This document shows positions 14,046 through 19,973 of a DNA stretch of 19,973 nt, piece by piece. The notes beneath the pieces are model-generated. The model was not told the origin of the DNA. It searched no databases and worked only from the letters and a program-made list of their open reading frames with translations. Source of the DNA: JOPF133 sp052144935 (GTDB lineage Bacteria > Acidobacteriota > Terriglobia > Bryobacterales > Bryobacteraceae); NCBI GenBank assembly GCA_052144935.1, contig JBKQPR010000208.1, forward strand, positions 1 through 19,973, given 5' to 3'. Position 1 is the first letter of the stretch, and every line of letters starts with the position of its first letter. The position numbers and the translations under genes were made by a program.

Positions 14046-14264
14046 TCAAGACAGCTTGCGCACAATCCACATCGCCAGCGACAGCAGTACGCTTAGCAGA
14101 ATGCAAGTGGTGATGGGGAAATAGAAGCTGGAATTTTTCCCGTGGAAGTAGAGATCGCCCGGCAACCGGCCCAGGCGAAACGGCAGCCGCCCGCCGAACG
14201 AGAACAGCAATCCGGCGGCAACCAGCACCAGGCCGAGGACGATCAGCATGCGGCCGAGGGGCAT
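14046..14264 (-). CDS. DUF2905 family small membrane protein
   Basis: 72-aa inner-membrane protein of unknown function. It begins MPLGRMLIVLGLVLVAAGLL, a first transmembrane helix, then the family loop GGRLPFRLGRLPGDLYFHGKNSSFYFP, then a second helix (ITTCILLSVLLSLAMWIV). Length and the LGRLPGD motif match DUF2905. ATG 14264 is chosen over the upstream TTG 14294 because family members begin here. It lies downstream of xylA on the same strand, with 128 bases and a strong hairpin between them. Confidence 0.88.
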   Translation of the reverse strand: MPLGRMLIVLGLVLVAAGLLFSFGGRLPFRLGRLPGDLYFHGKNSSFYFPITTCILLSVLLSLAMWIVRKLS

Positions 14265-14306
14265 GCTTTCAGTATCGCGCAGCTTGTGGGGCAACCACTC
14301 GTGGCC

Positions 14307-14329
14307 CCAACCGGCTTTCAGCCGGCTGG
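14307..14329 (-). terminator. Strong hairpin downstream of xylA
   Basis: CCAGCCGGCT-GAA-AGCCGGTTGG on the minus strand gives a 10-bp stem (one G-U pair) with a three-base loop, about 65 bases after the xylA stop. There is no U-tract, so it may be an mRNA 3'-end stabiliser rather than an intrinsic terminator. Confidence 0.5.
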
Positions 14330-14359
14330 GACGCCCTCTGGGACCTGAAAGCGTCCGCA

Positions 14360-14381
14360 GCCTGAGAGGCGCCTGAGAGGC
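14360..14381. repeat. 11-bp tandem duplication
   Basis: GCCTGAGAGGC occurs twice in direct succession (14360-14370 and 14371-14381) just downstream of the xylA stop. Each copy is itself partly symmetric (GCCT/AGGC). Confidence 0.7.
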
Positions 14382-14392
14382 TGCCCCGTGTC

Positions 14393-15640
14393 CTACCCAA
14401 TCGAGTACGTCCGCCCGCGATGCAGGCCCAGCAAAATCTGCACCAGGCGGTGCGCGATCAGCTCATGCAGCGTGAGCAGCTCGCGGTTGGCGCGCGTGAT
14501 GGCGGCAGCGTCGCGCGGGTCGGCGGAGGGGTCCACCGTGCCGCCCGCTTTCAACGCGTTGGTCGCCTCTTTAATGATCGGGTCGTCTTGCACCTCGCCG
14601 GCCATCTCCCACAGCGTGATGAAGCGGTCCACGGCGCTCGGGAAGCTCACTTCGAAGACGCCGAAATTGCTGGTCGTTCGCGGCGGCTTGAAGTCCAGGT
14701 TGAACGGGCCGTGGTAGCCGTGGCTGCGCAGCAGCACCAGCACGTTCAGCCAGTCCAGCGGGTTCACCAGCCCCACCCCGATGTCCACGTCGTGCTTCAG
14801 CCGGTAGCCGTCGTTGATGTCGAAGTGGAAGAGCTTGCCGGCCACCAGCGCGCGGGCCAGCGCGGCGCGCGGGGCGCCGCCCCACATCAGCTCGTGCAGA
14901 TACTCGGGGTTCAGGCCCACCATCTCGGGATGCGTCAGGAGGCCGGAGGCGATGAAGGCCAGCATGGCGTCGCTGGTCGGCAGCAGGATCTCGGCCTGCG
15001 GCTCGAACGGCTTGGCCTCCAGGCAATGCTTCAGCGTCTTGCACCCCTTGGCGGCCGCCACTTCCAGATCGCGATCGCAGGCCGCGTTGAGGGCTTCGGC
15101 ATACCAGCGCAGCGTGTCGGTTTCGTCGATGGCGCCCTGCACGTAGTAGCCCAGCGATCCCGGCCAGTAGACCGCGAACGCCGCGCCCAGCTCGTGGCCG
15201 ATGTCCACCGTGTTCTTCACGCGAAATTTGGCGTACTCGCGCACCTCCGGCGATTCGGCCGCCGGGCTGGCCGCCCATACCGCATGGTAAAAGGTCTCGG
15301 TGGTCACCATCGAGCAGCGCACGCCGTTCTCCCCCAGCGCCCTGCCGATGCGCTCCACAATTTCCGCCTGCTCGTACCGCCCCAGCGCCTCGGTGGGAAT
15401 CACGTCGGTGTCATGGGTGGTCCAGTGGCCGATGCCGATCTCGCCGTACCGCCGGATAACCTCTTCGAAGCCCACGGCTTCGCGCGTGGGGGCGTGGAAA
15501 AGCGCCTGGCCCTGGTAGGCGGCCGCCCACTGCGGACCGGAGATGTAGAATTTGCGGCGGGTCTCCGGACTGTAGGATCCGCCGCACGCCTGCATGAGCC
15601 GCGTCACAAGCGCCTGTTGCTGATTCTCGGGGATAGACAT
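14393..15640 (-). CDS. xylA: Xylose isomerase (class I type)
   Basis: Interconverts D-xylose and D-xylulose in the cytoplasm using two divalent metals. 415 aa. Active-site features in order: catalytic histidine in TTHDTDVIP (H76), metal and lysine residues in LEAKPFEPQAEILLPT (E208, K210), the NPEYLHE metal motif (E246, H249, E250), FHFDIND (D274), the KHDVD pair (D284, D286) and NLDFKPPR (D316). These correspond in order to the Streptomyces-type enzyme. ATG 15640 has GGAG about ten bases upstream. The xylulokinase gene lies 1.2 kb away on the same strand, with mazEF inserted between on the other strand. The pairing with xylB strengthens the assignment; some members of this branch isomerise other sugars. 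Confidence 0.88.
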   Translation of the reverse strand: MSIPENQQQALVTRLMQACGGSYSPETRRKFYISGPQWAAAYQGQALFHAPTREAVGFEEVIRRYGEIGIGHWTTHDTDVIPTEALGRYEQAEIVERIGRALGENGVRCSMVTTETFYHAVWAASPAAESPEVREYAKFRVKNTVDIGHELGAAFAVYWPGSLGYYVQGAIDETDTLRWYAEALNAACDRDLEVAAAKGCKTLKHCLEAKPFEPQAEILLPTSDAMLAFIASGLLTHPEMVGLNPEYLHELMWGGAPRAALARALVAGKLFHFDINDGYRLKHDVDIGVGLVNPLDWLNVLVLLRSHGYHGPFNLDFKPPRTTSNFGVFEVSFPSAVDRFITLWEMAGEVQDDPIIKEATNALKAGGTVDPSADPRDAAAITRANRELLTLHELIAHRLVQILLGLHRGRTYSIG

Positions 15641-15819
15641 TTAGTTCGACTCCAAAATTAAGTTCTAGTCTACCACCGGTAATGGGGCCGGCAGTCGTGG
15701 CCGGCCTGGCTCTTGGCGGGAGCACAAGCGTCAGTTAGAACCGGCCCGATTGGACTATGGCCTGGACTTCTACGGGTGGATCGCGGGTGAGATTGCATGT
15801 ATATTCGAAGTAGACACAT

Positions 15820-16068
15820 ATGCGAAATGAAACCACCGTTTCAAAATGGGGAAACAGCCTGGCGGTCAGGATTCCGCAGGCGATCGCCAAAGAGGCCCGC
15901 CTCAACGAAGGAGACTGTCTGGCGTTGGATTTCGGCCGCGACGGCAGCATAATCTTGCGCCCAGCCCGACGGAGGTACGAACTTTCGGACCTGGTCTCCC
16001 GGATCACCTCCAAGAATCGTCATGGGGAAACGGACTGGGGACGGCCTCAGGGCGAGGAGTCCTGGTGA
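15820..16068 (+). CDS. mazE: MazE-type antitoxin
   Basis: AbrB/SpoVT-fold antitoxin, 82 aa. The N-terminus TTVSKWGNSLAVRIPQAIAKEARLNEGD is the canonical swapped-hairpin DNA-binding motif, followed by a hydrophobic/acidic tail that neutralises MazF. A TATATT at 15800-15805 just upstream may be the -10 box. It lies within an imperfect GCATGTAT...ATATGC repeat that could be the autoregulatory operator. The stop overlaps the GTG start of mazF. Confidence 0.93.
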   Translation: MRNETTVSKWGNSLAVRIPQAIAKEARLNEGDCLALDFGRDGSIILRPARRRYELSDLVSRITSKNRHGETDWGRPQGEESW

Positions 16069-16406
16069 GCGCGACCTACGTACCGGAGACCGGTGACTTC
16101 GTTTGGTTGACGTTCGACCCGCAAGCGGGCCGCGAGCAGGCAGGGCGGCGCCCGGCGCTCGTACTGAGCCCGAGAACATACAATGCGAAGGCCGGCCTGG
16201 CGCTAGTTTGTCCGATCACGAATCGAGCCAAGGGATATCCGTTCGAAGTGGCCGTTCCCGCCGCCCATGGCGCTACCGGTGTAATCCTGGCCGATCACGT
16301 GAAGAGTGTCGATTGGAAAGCCCGCCGCGCGGAAAAAGTCGGGCGCTGCTCAACCGAGGCAATCGACGAAGTTCGGTCCAGACTGGCGCCCCTGCTCGGG
16401 TACTGA
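16065..16406 (+). CDS. mazF: MazF-type endoribonuclease toxin
   Basis: PemK/MazF toxin that cleaves single-stranded mRNA at short motifs. 113 aa from GTG 16065, with GAGGAG (16053-16058) six bases upstream and a GTGA overlap with mazE. Visible family residues: YVPETGDFVWLTFDPQAGREQAGRRPALVLSP (catalytic Arg in the RRPALVLS loop), VCPITNRAKGYPFEV (catalytic Ser/Thr loop) and LADHVKSVDW. It closely resembles the E. coli MazF/ChpB type and looks intact. The open frame upstream of 16065 is a shadow of mazE. Confidence 0.95.
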   Translation: MSATYVPETGDFVWLTFDPQAGREQAGRRPALVLSPRTYNAKAGLALVCPITNRAKGYPFEVAVPAAHGATGVILADHVKSVDWKARRAEKVGRCSTEAIDEVRSRLAPLLGY

Positions 16407-16801
16407 AGCCGCAAGCAAATCAACGCGAAGGGCGTCCAAGTGAACTCGACAACTCTTCCGAACCGCTAGTTTCCGGTGTCCTGACTTCGCAGGCACTGCC
16501 CCGCGTCGCTTTGCGAGCGAGAATCGCTTCTGCTTCTTCTGCTTCACAACTATCCTCCGTCGACTGAAGTGTTGTCTCTTTAGATGGTAATCAACCACCA
16601 GAGCGGCTAATGATGACGACAATGACGACAATACCCCTGGGCCTGTCGAAGGCGAATCCACGTACCGGTTGAAGCAAATCGACGTATAGCCGACCCGGAA
16701 AAGTGCCGGCCCGTCCGGAACGCTGGCTCAACTGTGAGGCATGCGGCCAAACCCCGAACGAGGCCGGTAGACCCATCCTTACACTGTTTCCTACGTCCGC
16801 C
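16407..16801. other. 395-bp region without a gene
   Basis: No coding frame on either strand has a ribosome site or family-like sequence. It contains a 9-bp tandem repeat ATGACGACA (16613-16621, 16622-16630) and an 8-bp inverted repeat TGTGAGGC (16733-16740) / GCCTCACA (16799-16806) that ends over the xylB stop. Composition is more AT-rich in the middle than the flanking genes. It separates convergent mazF and xylB, and may be decayed DNA that came in with the TA cassette. Confidence 0.6.
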
Positions 16802-18289
16802 TCACATCCCGCTAATCCGCTGGTAGATGGGCCGCAGAGCCGGATACAGCGCCTGGTAAATCCCGTGCGCCTTGGCATAGAACACAGCCGCATCTCCCGG
16901 CGCCACCGACTCCGTCTCCCGAATCGCCGCGCGGCAGACTTCCACCACCGAACCGTACGCCCCGGTGCCCGCCAGCGCCAGCAGCGCCGCGCCGTACGCC
17001 GACCCCTCCTGGGTCTCCAACGTAACCACACGCTTGTTCAGAATGCTGGCCAGCAGGCCGCGCCAGAAGGCGCTCCGGGCCCCGCCGCCCGAGGCCCGCA
17101 CCGAACTCACCTGCACGCCCAGCGCTTCGATGATCTCCAGGCAATCGCGCTGGCTGTAGCACACGCCTTCGATGAGCGCCCGGATCAGGTCGGCGCGTGT
17201 GTGGCTGGCGGTCAGCCCGATCCAGCCGCCGCGCGCCGTGGCATCCAGGTGCGGGGTGCGCTCGCCCATCAGGTACGGCAGCCAGAACAGGCCCTGCGCG
17301 CCGGCGGGCGAGTGCGCGGCTTCGGCGGTCAGCGCGTCGTACTCCACGCCCGGCGCCAGGCGGTTGCGGAACCATTGCAGGCTGAGGCCTGCGCCTTGCG
17401 TCACGCCCATCACGTGCCACTTGTCGCGCACCGCGTGGCAGAAGGTGTGGACGCGCCCGGCCGGGTCGTAAGCCACCTGCTCCATGTGTGCGAAGACCAC
17501 CCCCGAGGTGCCCAGCGTGCAAGACACGATCCCTTCTTCCACGATGCCATTGCCCACCGCGCTCGCAGCCTGGTCGCCGCCGCCGCCCACCACCGGGGTT
17601 CCCGCCGCCAGTCCCGTCAACTCGGCCACCTGAGGAGTGATGGTTCCCGTGACGTCGCTCGATTCGTAGCACCGGGGCAGGATGCCGCGGTCGAGACCCA
17701 GCTCATCCATCATCTCGAAGGACCAGCGCCGGTGGACCACATCGAAAACCGCCGTGCCGGAAGCGTCGGAGACCTCGCTGGCAAATTCGCCGGTCAGCCG
17801 GAAACGCACGTAATCTTTCGGCAGCAGCATCTTGCGCACCCGCTCAAAGCTCCGCGGCTCGTGGTCGCGAACCCACAGCAGCTTGGGCAGGGTGAAGCCG
17901 GTGAGCACGGGGTTGGCGATGTAGGACAGGATCCTCTGGCGGCCCAGCTTTTCATTGACCGCATCCACCTGCGGCTGGCTGCGCTGATCGCACCAGATCA
18001 GCGACGGGCGGATCACGCGATGGCCTTCGTCCAGGATCACCAGGCCGTGCATCTGCCCCGAGAGGCCGATGCCCTTCACCGCGCTGCCCGCGATGCCGGT
18101 TTCGGCCAGCACGCCGCGAATCGCCGTGACGGCCGCGTCCCACCAGTTATCGGGGCGCTGCTCGGCCCACATGGGCTGCTGCATCAGGATGTCTTCGTGA
18201 AGCGCGGTGTACCCGCCGCGGACGGCGCCGCGATCGTCCACCAGAAGCGCGCGCGAGCTTCCGGTACCGATATCGATTCCCAGCCACAT
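16802..18289 (-). CDS. xylB: Xylulokinase (FGGY family carbohydrate kinase)
   Basis: Phosphorylates D-xylulose to xylulose 5-phosphate, 495 aa. The FGGY/actin-fold features are the N-terminal phosphate-1 loop WLGIDIGTGSSRALLVD, the SGQMHGLV sugar-binding motif (~80), WCDQRS, GGGGDQAASAVG containing the catalytic aspartate (~230-240), LGTSGVVFA, YLMGERTPHLD and the C-terminal ASGGGARSAFWRGLLASIL adenosine-binding signature. ATG 18289 is chosen because it sits directly before the family start; the longer open frame upstream crosses the divergent vapB promoter. AAGG is three bases before the ATG, a short spacing. Together with xylA it makes a D-xylose catabolic route. Confidence 0.93.
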   Translation of the reverse strand: MWLGIDIGTGSSRALLVDDRGAVRGGYTALHEDILMQQPMWAEQRPDNWWDAAVTAIRGVLAETGIAGSAVKGIGLSGQMHGLVILDEGHRVIRPSLIWCDQRSQPQVDAVNEKLGRQRILSYIANPVLTGFTLPKLLWVRDHEPRSFERVRKMLLPKDYVRFRLTGEFASEVSDASGTAVFDVVHRRWSFEMMDELGLDRGILPRCYESSDVTGTITPQVAELTGLAAGTPVVGGGGDQAASAVGNGIVEEGIVSCTLGTSGVVFAHMEQVAYDPAGRVHTFCHAVRDKWHVMGVTQGAGLSLQWFRNRLAPGVEYDALTAEAAHSPAGAQGLFWLPYLMGERTPHLDATARGGWIGLTASHTRADLIRALIEGVCYSQRDCLEIIEALGVQVSSVRASGGGARSAFWRGLLASILNKRVVTLETQEGSAYGAALLALAGTGAYGSVVEVCRAAIRETESVAPGDAAVFYAKAHGIYQALYPALRPIYQRISGM

Positions 18290-18329
18290 AGCCTTATAGT
18301 GACACGGGCACGGCCTTCCCGCGGCATGA

Positions 18330-18335
18330 TATGCT
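18330..18335 (+). promoter_or_regulatory. Candidate -10 box giving a leaderless vapB mRNA
   Basis: TATGCT ends six bases before the vapB ATG, and no ribosome site is visible before that ATG. Transcription would start at or next to the start codon. The -35 region is not recognisable. Confidence 0.3.
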
Positions 18336-18341
18336 ATACAC

Positions 18342-18563
18342 ATGAAGCGCACAAATCTTGTGTTGGATGAGCGGCTGCTCACCGAGGCCACCGAGCTTCT
18401 GGGAGCGAGGACATACTCCGCGGCGGTAAACACCGCGCTGGAAGAGGTGATCCGTGTGCGAAAAATCCAGAGCCTTCCTCGTTTCTTTGCATCCGGCATT
18501 TGGAAAGGAGATCTGTCCCAAATGCGGAGAGACCAGCCATCGCGCCGCCGCCGTCCCCAATGA
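18342..18563 (+). CDS. vapB: VapB-type antitoxin
   Basis: 73-aa antitoxin with the compact ribbon-helix-helix pattern of VapB proteins: MKRTNLVLDERLLTEATELLG, then RTYSAAVNTALEEVIRVRK. A short C-terminal tail rich in aromatic and basic residues (RFFASGIWKGDLSQMR) would block the toxin. Its stop overlaps the vapC start (ATGA). It is divergent from xylB with only 52 bases between. Confidence 0.9.
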   Translation: MKRTNLVLDERLLTEATELLGARTYSAAVNTALEEVIRVRKIQSLPRFFASGIWKGDLSQMRRDQPSRRRRPQ

Positions 18564-18952
18564 TTTTAGTGGACACATCCATTTGGATTGATCTCCTGAC
18601 GAGGAAGCCGCGCTACGCCATCCAGGAGGAGGAACTGTTTCGCTTCACAACCTGCGGGCCGATTGTTCAAGAGGTCTTTCAAGGTCTCAGGCCAGGCCCA
18701 GAAAGCGATGCCTTTCGCGCGGTATTCCTGGCGATTCCAGTCCTCTGCGATCCGATCCCACTGAGCCTGTTCCTATCCGCGGCGGAAATCTACCGCGAGG
18801 GCAGGCGGCGGGGCATCACTATCAGATCCTCGGTGGATTGCCTGATCGCCGCAATCGCAATCGATCGCGGAGCAACTCTATGGCACCGCGACCGCGACTT
18901 CAGCGCCATCGCACGGTACACGCCACTGGTATCGGTGCAATCGATATCGTAA
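18560..18952 (+). CDS. vapC: VapC toxin, PIN-domain ribonuclease
   Basis: 130-aa PIN nuclease from ATG 18560, which overlaps the vapB stop. Active-site residues: MILVDTSIWIDLL (D5), GPIVQEVFQGLR (Glu), SVDCLIAAIAI (Asp) and HRDRDFSAIARYT. VapC toxins of this branch cleave tRNA or rRNA; the target here is unknown. It appears complete. It is convergent with the SDR gene, with the repeat array between them. Confidence 0.94.
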   Translation: MILVDTSIWIDLLTRKPRYAIQEEELFRFTTCGPIVQEVFQGLRPGPESDAFRAVFLAIPVLCDPIPLSLFLSAAEIYREGRRRGITIRSSVDCLIAAIAIDRGATLWHRDRDFSAIARYTPLVSVQSIS

Positions 18953-18984
18953 AGTCGGCGAGACCGCCTTTTCCGTGGCCGCAC

Positions 18985-19006
18985 CCGCCCTCAAATCACA
19001 GGGCGG
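18985..19006 (+). terminator. Hairpin downstream of vapC
   Basis: CCGCCCT (18985-18991) and AGGGCGG (19000-19006) form a perfect 7-bp stem with an eight-base loop, 33 bases after the vapC stop. No U-tract follows; the tandem repeats begin two bases later. Confidence 0.4.
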
Positions 19007-19007
19007 T

Positions 19008-19122
19008 AGCGATCAGACTACCGGGCCGGAGGTGATTAGATTACCGGGCCGGCAGCGATCAGATTACCGGGCCGGAGGCGATCAGATTACCGGGCCGGCA
19101 GCGATCAAATCACCGACCCGCC
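19008..19122. repeat. 23-bp tandem repeat array, five units
   Basis: Five adjacent units of 23 bases start at 19008, 19031, 19054, 19077 and 19100. Units 1-4 share the core GATTACCGGGCCGG with a few changes, and their ends alternate (AGC...GGA, GGT/GGC...GGC), hinting at a 46-bp higher-order period. Unit 5 is more diverged and covers the last codons and the stop of the SDR gene on the minus strand. The array has no unique spacers, so it is not CRISPR. Confidence 0.9.
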
Positions 19123-19839
19123 GCTGACATTGATGCTCTGCCCAGTAATGAATCTGGCGTCATCGGAGCACAGAAAGGCCACCACATCGGCGACATCTTC
19201 GGGTTCGGCGATTCTCCCCAGCGGGTGGCGTCGCAGAACATTCTCGTATATCTTCGGATCGGAAAAGTAGTCCGCGGTCATATCCGAGGTGACATAGCCG
19301 GGAGCCACCGCATTCACCAGGATCTTGCGCGGCGCCAGTTCCAGGGCCCAGTTTCGTGTCAGCGAGTCTATGGCAGCCTTCGCCGCGCCGTAGAGACTAC
19401 GGCCTCCCGCTACGCCGATCCGCCCTGCTACGGAAGAAATACTGACGATTCGGCCGCCATCCTTCAGCAAGGGCAGCGCGCATTGCGTGACCCAAAAAGG
19501 ACCCTTCAGGTTCGTGTCGAGCAGTTCGTCGATGACCGCTGCCGGCGAGGATCCCATCGGCGTGCCCTTCCAGATTCCCGCGTTGTTGATCAGGAAGTCG
19601 AGCCTGAGGTCGCCCAGCTCGCGGAACATGGCCTCAATTTCCTCGATGGACGCCATGTTGGCGCGGACCAATCTTACTTCACGGCCAATGGCAGCCGCGA
19701 CCTCTTCGGCGGCGGCCCGATTGCGATGGTAATGCAACACGATGTTCGCGCCGTCTTTCGCGAGCCGCAGGCAAATGGCGCGTCCGATGCCCCGCGAGCC
19801 TCCCGTGACCAGTGCCGTGGTTCCTTCCAGCATTCCCAT
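19105..19839 (-). CDS. Short-chain dehydrogenase/reductase (FabG-like)
   Basis: Classical SDR oxidoreductase of 244 aa using NAD(P)H. Cofactor motif TGGSRGIG (12-19), NNAG (85-88), catalytic tetrad N110, S136, Y150 and K154 (YGAAK), and the family C-terminus FITGQSINVSGGSVI. Substrate is unknown: it could act on 3-ketoacyl-ACP or on a sugar or alcohol. ATGs at 19839 and 19833 both fit; no well-spaced ribosome site is present, since GGAGGA at 19855-19860 is about 15 bases too far upstream for normal spacing. The stop codon lies inside the fifth unit of the adjacent tandem repeat. Confidence 0.93.
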   Translation of the reverse strand: MGMLEGTTALVTGGSRGIGRAICLRLAKDGANIVLHYHRNRAAAEEVAAAIGREVRLVRANMASIEEIEAMFRELGDLRLDFLINNAGIWKGTPMGSSPAAVIDELLDTNLKGPFWVTQCALPLLKDGGRIVSISSVAGRIGVAGGRSLYGAAKAAIDSLTRNWALELAPRKILVNAVAPGYVTSDMTADYFSDPKIYENVLRRHPLGRIAEPEDVADVVAFLCSDDARFITGQSINVSGGSVI

Positions 19840-19857
19840 ATGTCTTACAGTAACAAT

Positions 19858-19881
19858 CCTCCGGCAGAGCCGGAGGCTTTT
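19858..19881 (+). terminator. Perfect stem-loop with short U-tract
   Basis: CCTCCGGC-AGA-GCCGGAGG is a perfect 8-bp stem with a three-base loop, followed by CTTTTG. It is oriented for plus-strand transcription, although no plus-strand gene ends here; on the minus strand it falls in the SDR leader and would mask its GGAGGA. It may be part of a dispersed palindromic element with the next hairpin. Confidence 0.55.
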
Positions 19882-19920
19882 GCGGTTGCTGGCCCCTCAA
19901 AGGGGCCTGATCGCAACCGC
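19882..19920. repeat. Nested palindromic element
   Basis: Outer arms GCGGTTGC (19882-19889) and GCAACCGC (19913-19920) enclose inner arms GGCCCC (19891-19896) and GGGGCC (19902-19907). A long stem with a small internal loop is predicted on either strand. It looks like an extragenic palindrome or structured leader; only one copy is within the window. Confidence 0.6.
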
Positions 19921-19973
19921 TCAAAAACCGGTCCCGCGCGCCGCACGCTGCTGATCGGGCCGGTTGCGCCCGA

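Noticed and set aside
13912..14106. Minus-strand 64-codon frame across the terminator
   Set aside because: Runs through the poly-T terminator as lysine codons, overlaps DUF2905 and has no ribosome site.
14420..15661. 413-codon open frame opposite xylA, and similar 477-codon frame opposite ligA (1696-3129)
   Set aside because: Shadows without start signals or family features.
16703..18370. 555-codon open frame opposite xylB
   Set aside because: Antisense shadow; the real product is xylulokinase on the minus strand.
19008..19122. CRISPR array
   Set aside because: Units are contiguous 23-mers with no unique spacers and no cas genes nearby.

Overview
The window is GC-rich, densely coded bacterial chromosome with no rRNA, tRNA or recognisable transposase. 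The gene types suggest an Acidobacteriota of the Solibacter/Bryobacter kind: Tat-exported Gfo/Idh/MocA oxidoreductases with Gly/Ala-rich inserts, a paired exported TIM-barrel epimerase, a fused gamma-alpha 2-oxoacid:ferredoxin oxidoreductase, DUF2905, and many small toxin-antitoxin (TA) pairs. That placement is inference from gene content, not a database match.

Layout. 1-989 (+): 3' part of a hybrid histidine kinase/response regulator. 1072-3057 (-): NAD-dependent DNA ligase ligA. ~3102-4061 (+): lipid/diacylglycerol kinase without a usable ATG/GTG/TTG start. 4065-4741 (-): DUF433/DUF5615 TA pair whose toxin gene has an in-frame TGA. 4860-5108 (+): orphan DUF1778-like antitoxin remnant. 5198-7943 (-): two-gene operon of Tat-exported sugar enzymes, TIM-barrel epimerase then Gfo/Idh/MocA oxidoreductase. 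8484-9263 (+): solitary thiG, followed by a diverged 79-bp thiG fragment. 9468-10144 (-): Phd-type antitoxin plus PIN toxin. 10309-10740 (+): small secreted protein of unknown function. 10949-13830 (+): korAB operon. 13881-13990 (+): promoter, hairpin and intrinsic terminator that look like a small RNA gene. 14046-15640 (-): xylose isomerase and a DUF2905 membrane protein. 15820-16406 (+): mazEF. 16802-18289 (-): xylulokinase. 18342-18952 (+): vapBC. 19008-19122: 23-bp tandem repeats that run into the 3' end of an SDR gene (19105-19839, -). 19858-19920: strong nested hairpins.

How the genes work together. xylA and xylB together convert D-xylose to xylulose 5-phosphate, though mazEF lies between them. 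The exported oxidoreductase and epimerase probably process a sugar or cyclitol outside the cytoplasm. KorAB links the TCA cycle to ferredoxin. Five TA loci or TA relics in about 15 kb, several in gaps between metabolic genes, make this look like ordinary chromosome with repeated insertion of small TA cassettes. No large novel defence or biosynthetic system is visible. The most interesting items are the putative small RNA after korB, the thiG relic, the repeat array made from a gene 3' end, and the broken DUF5615 toxin.
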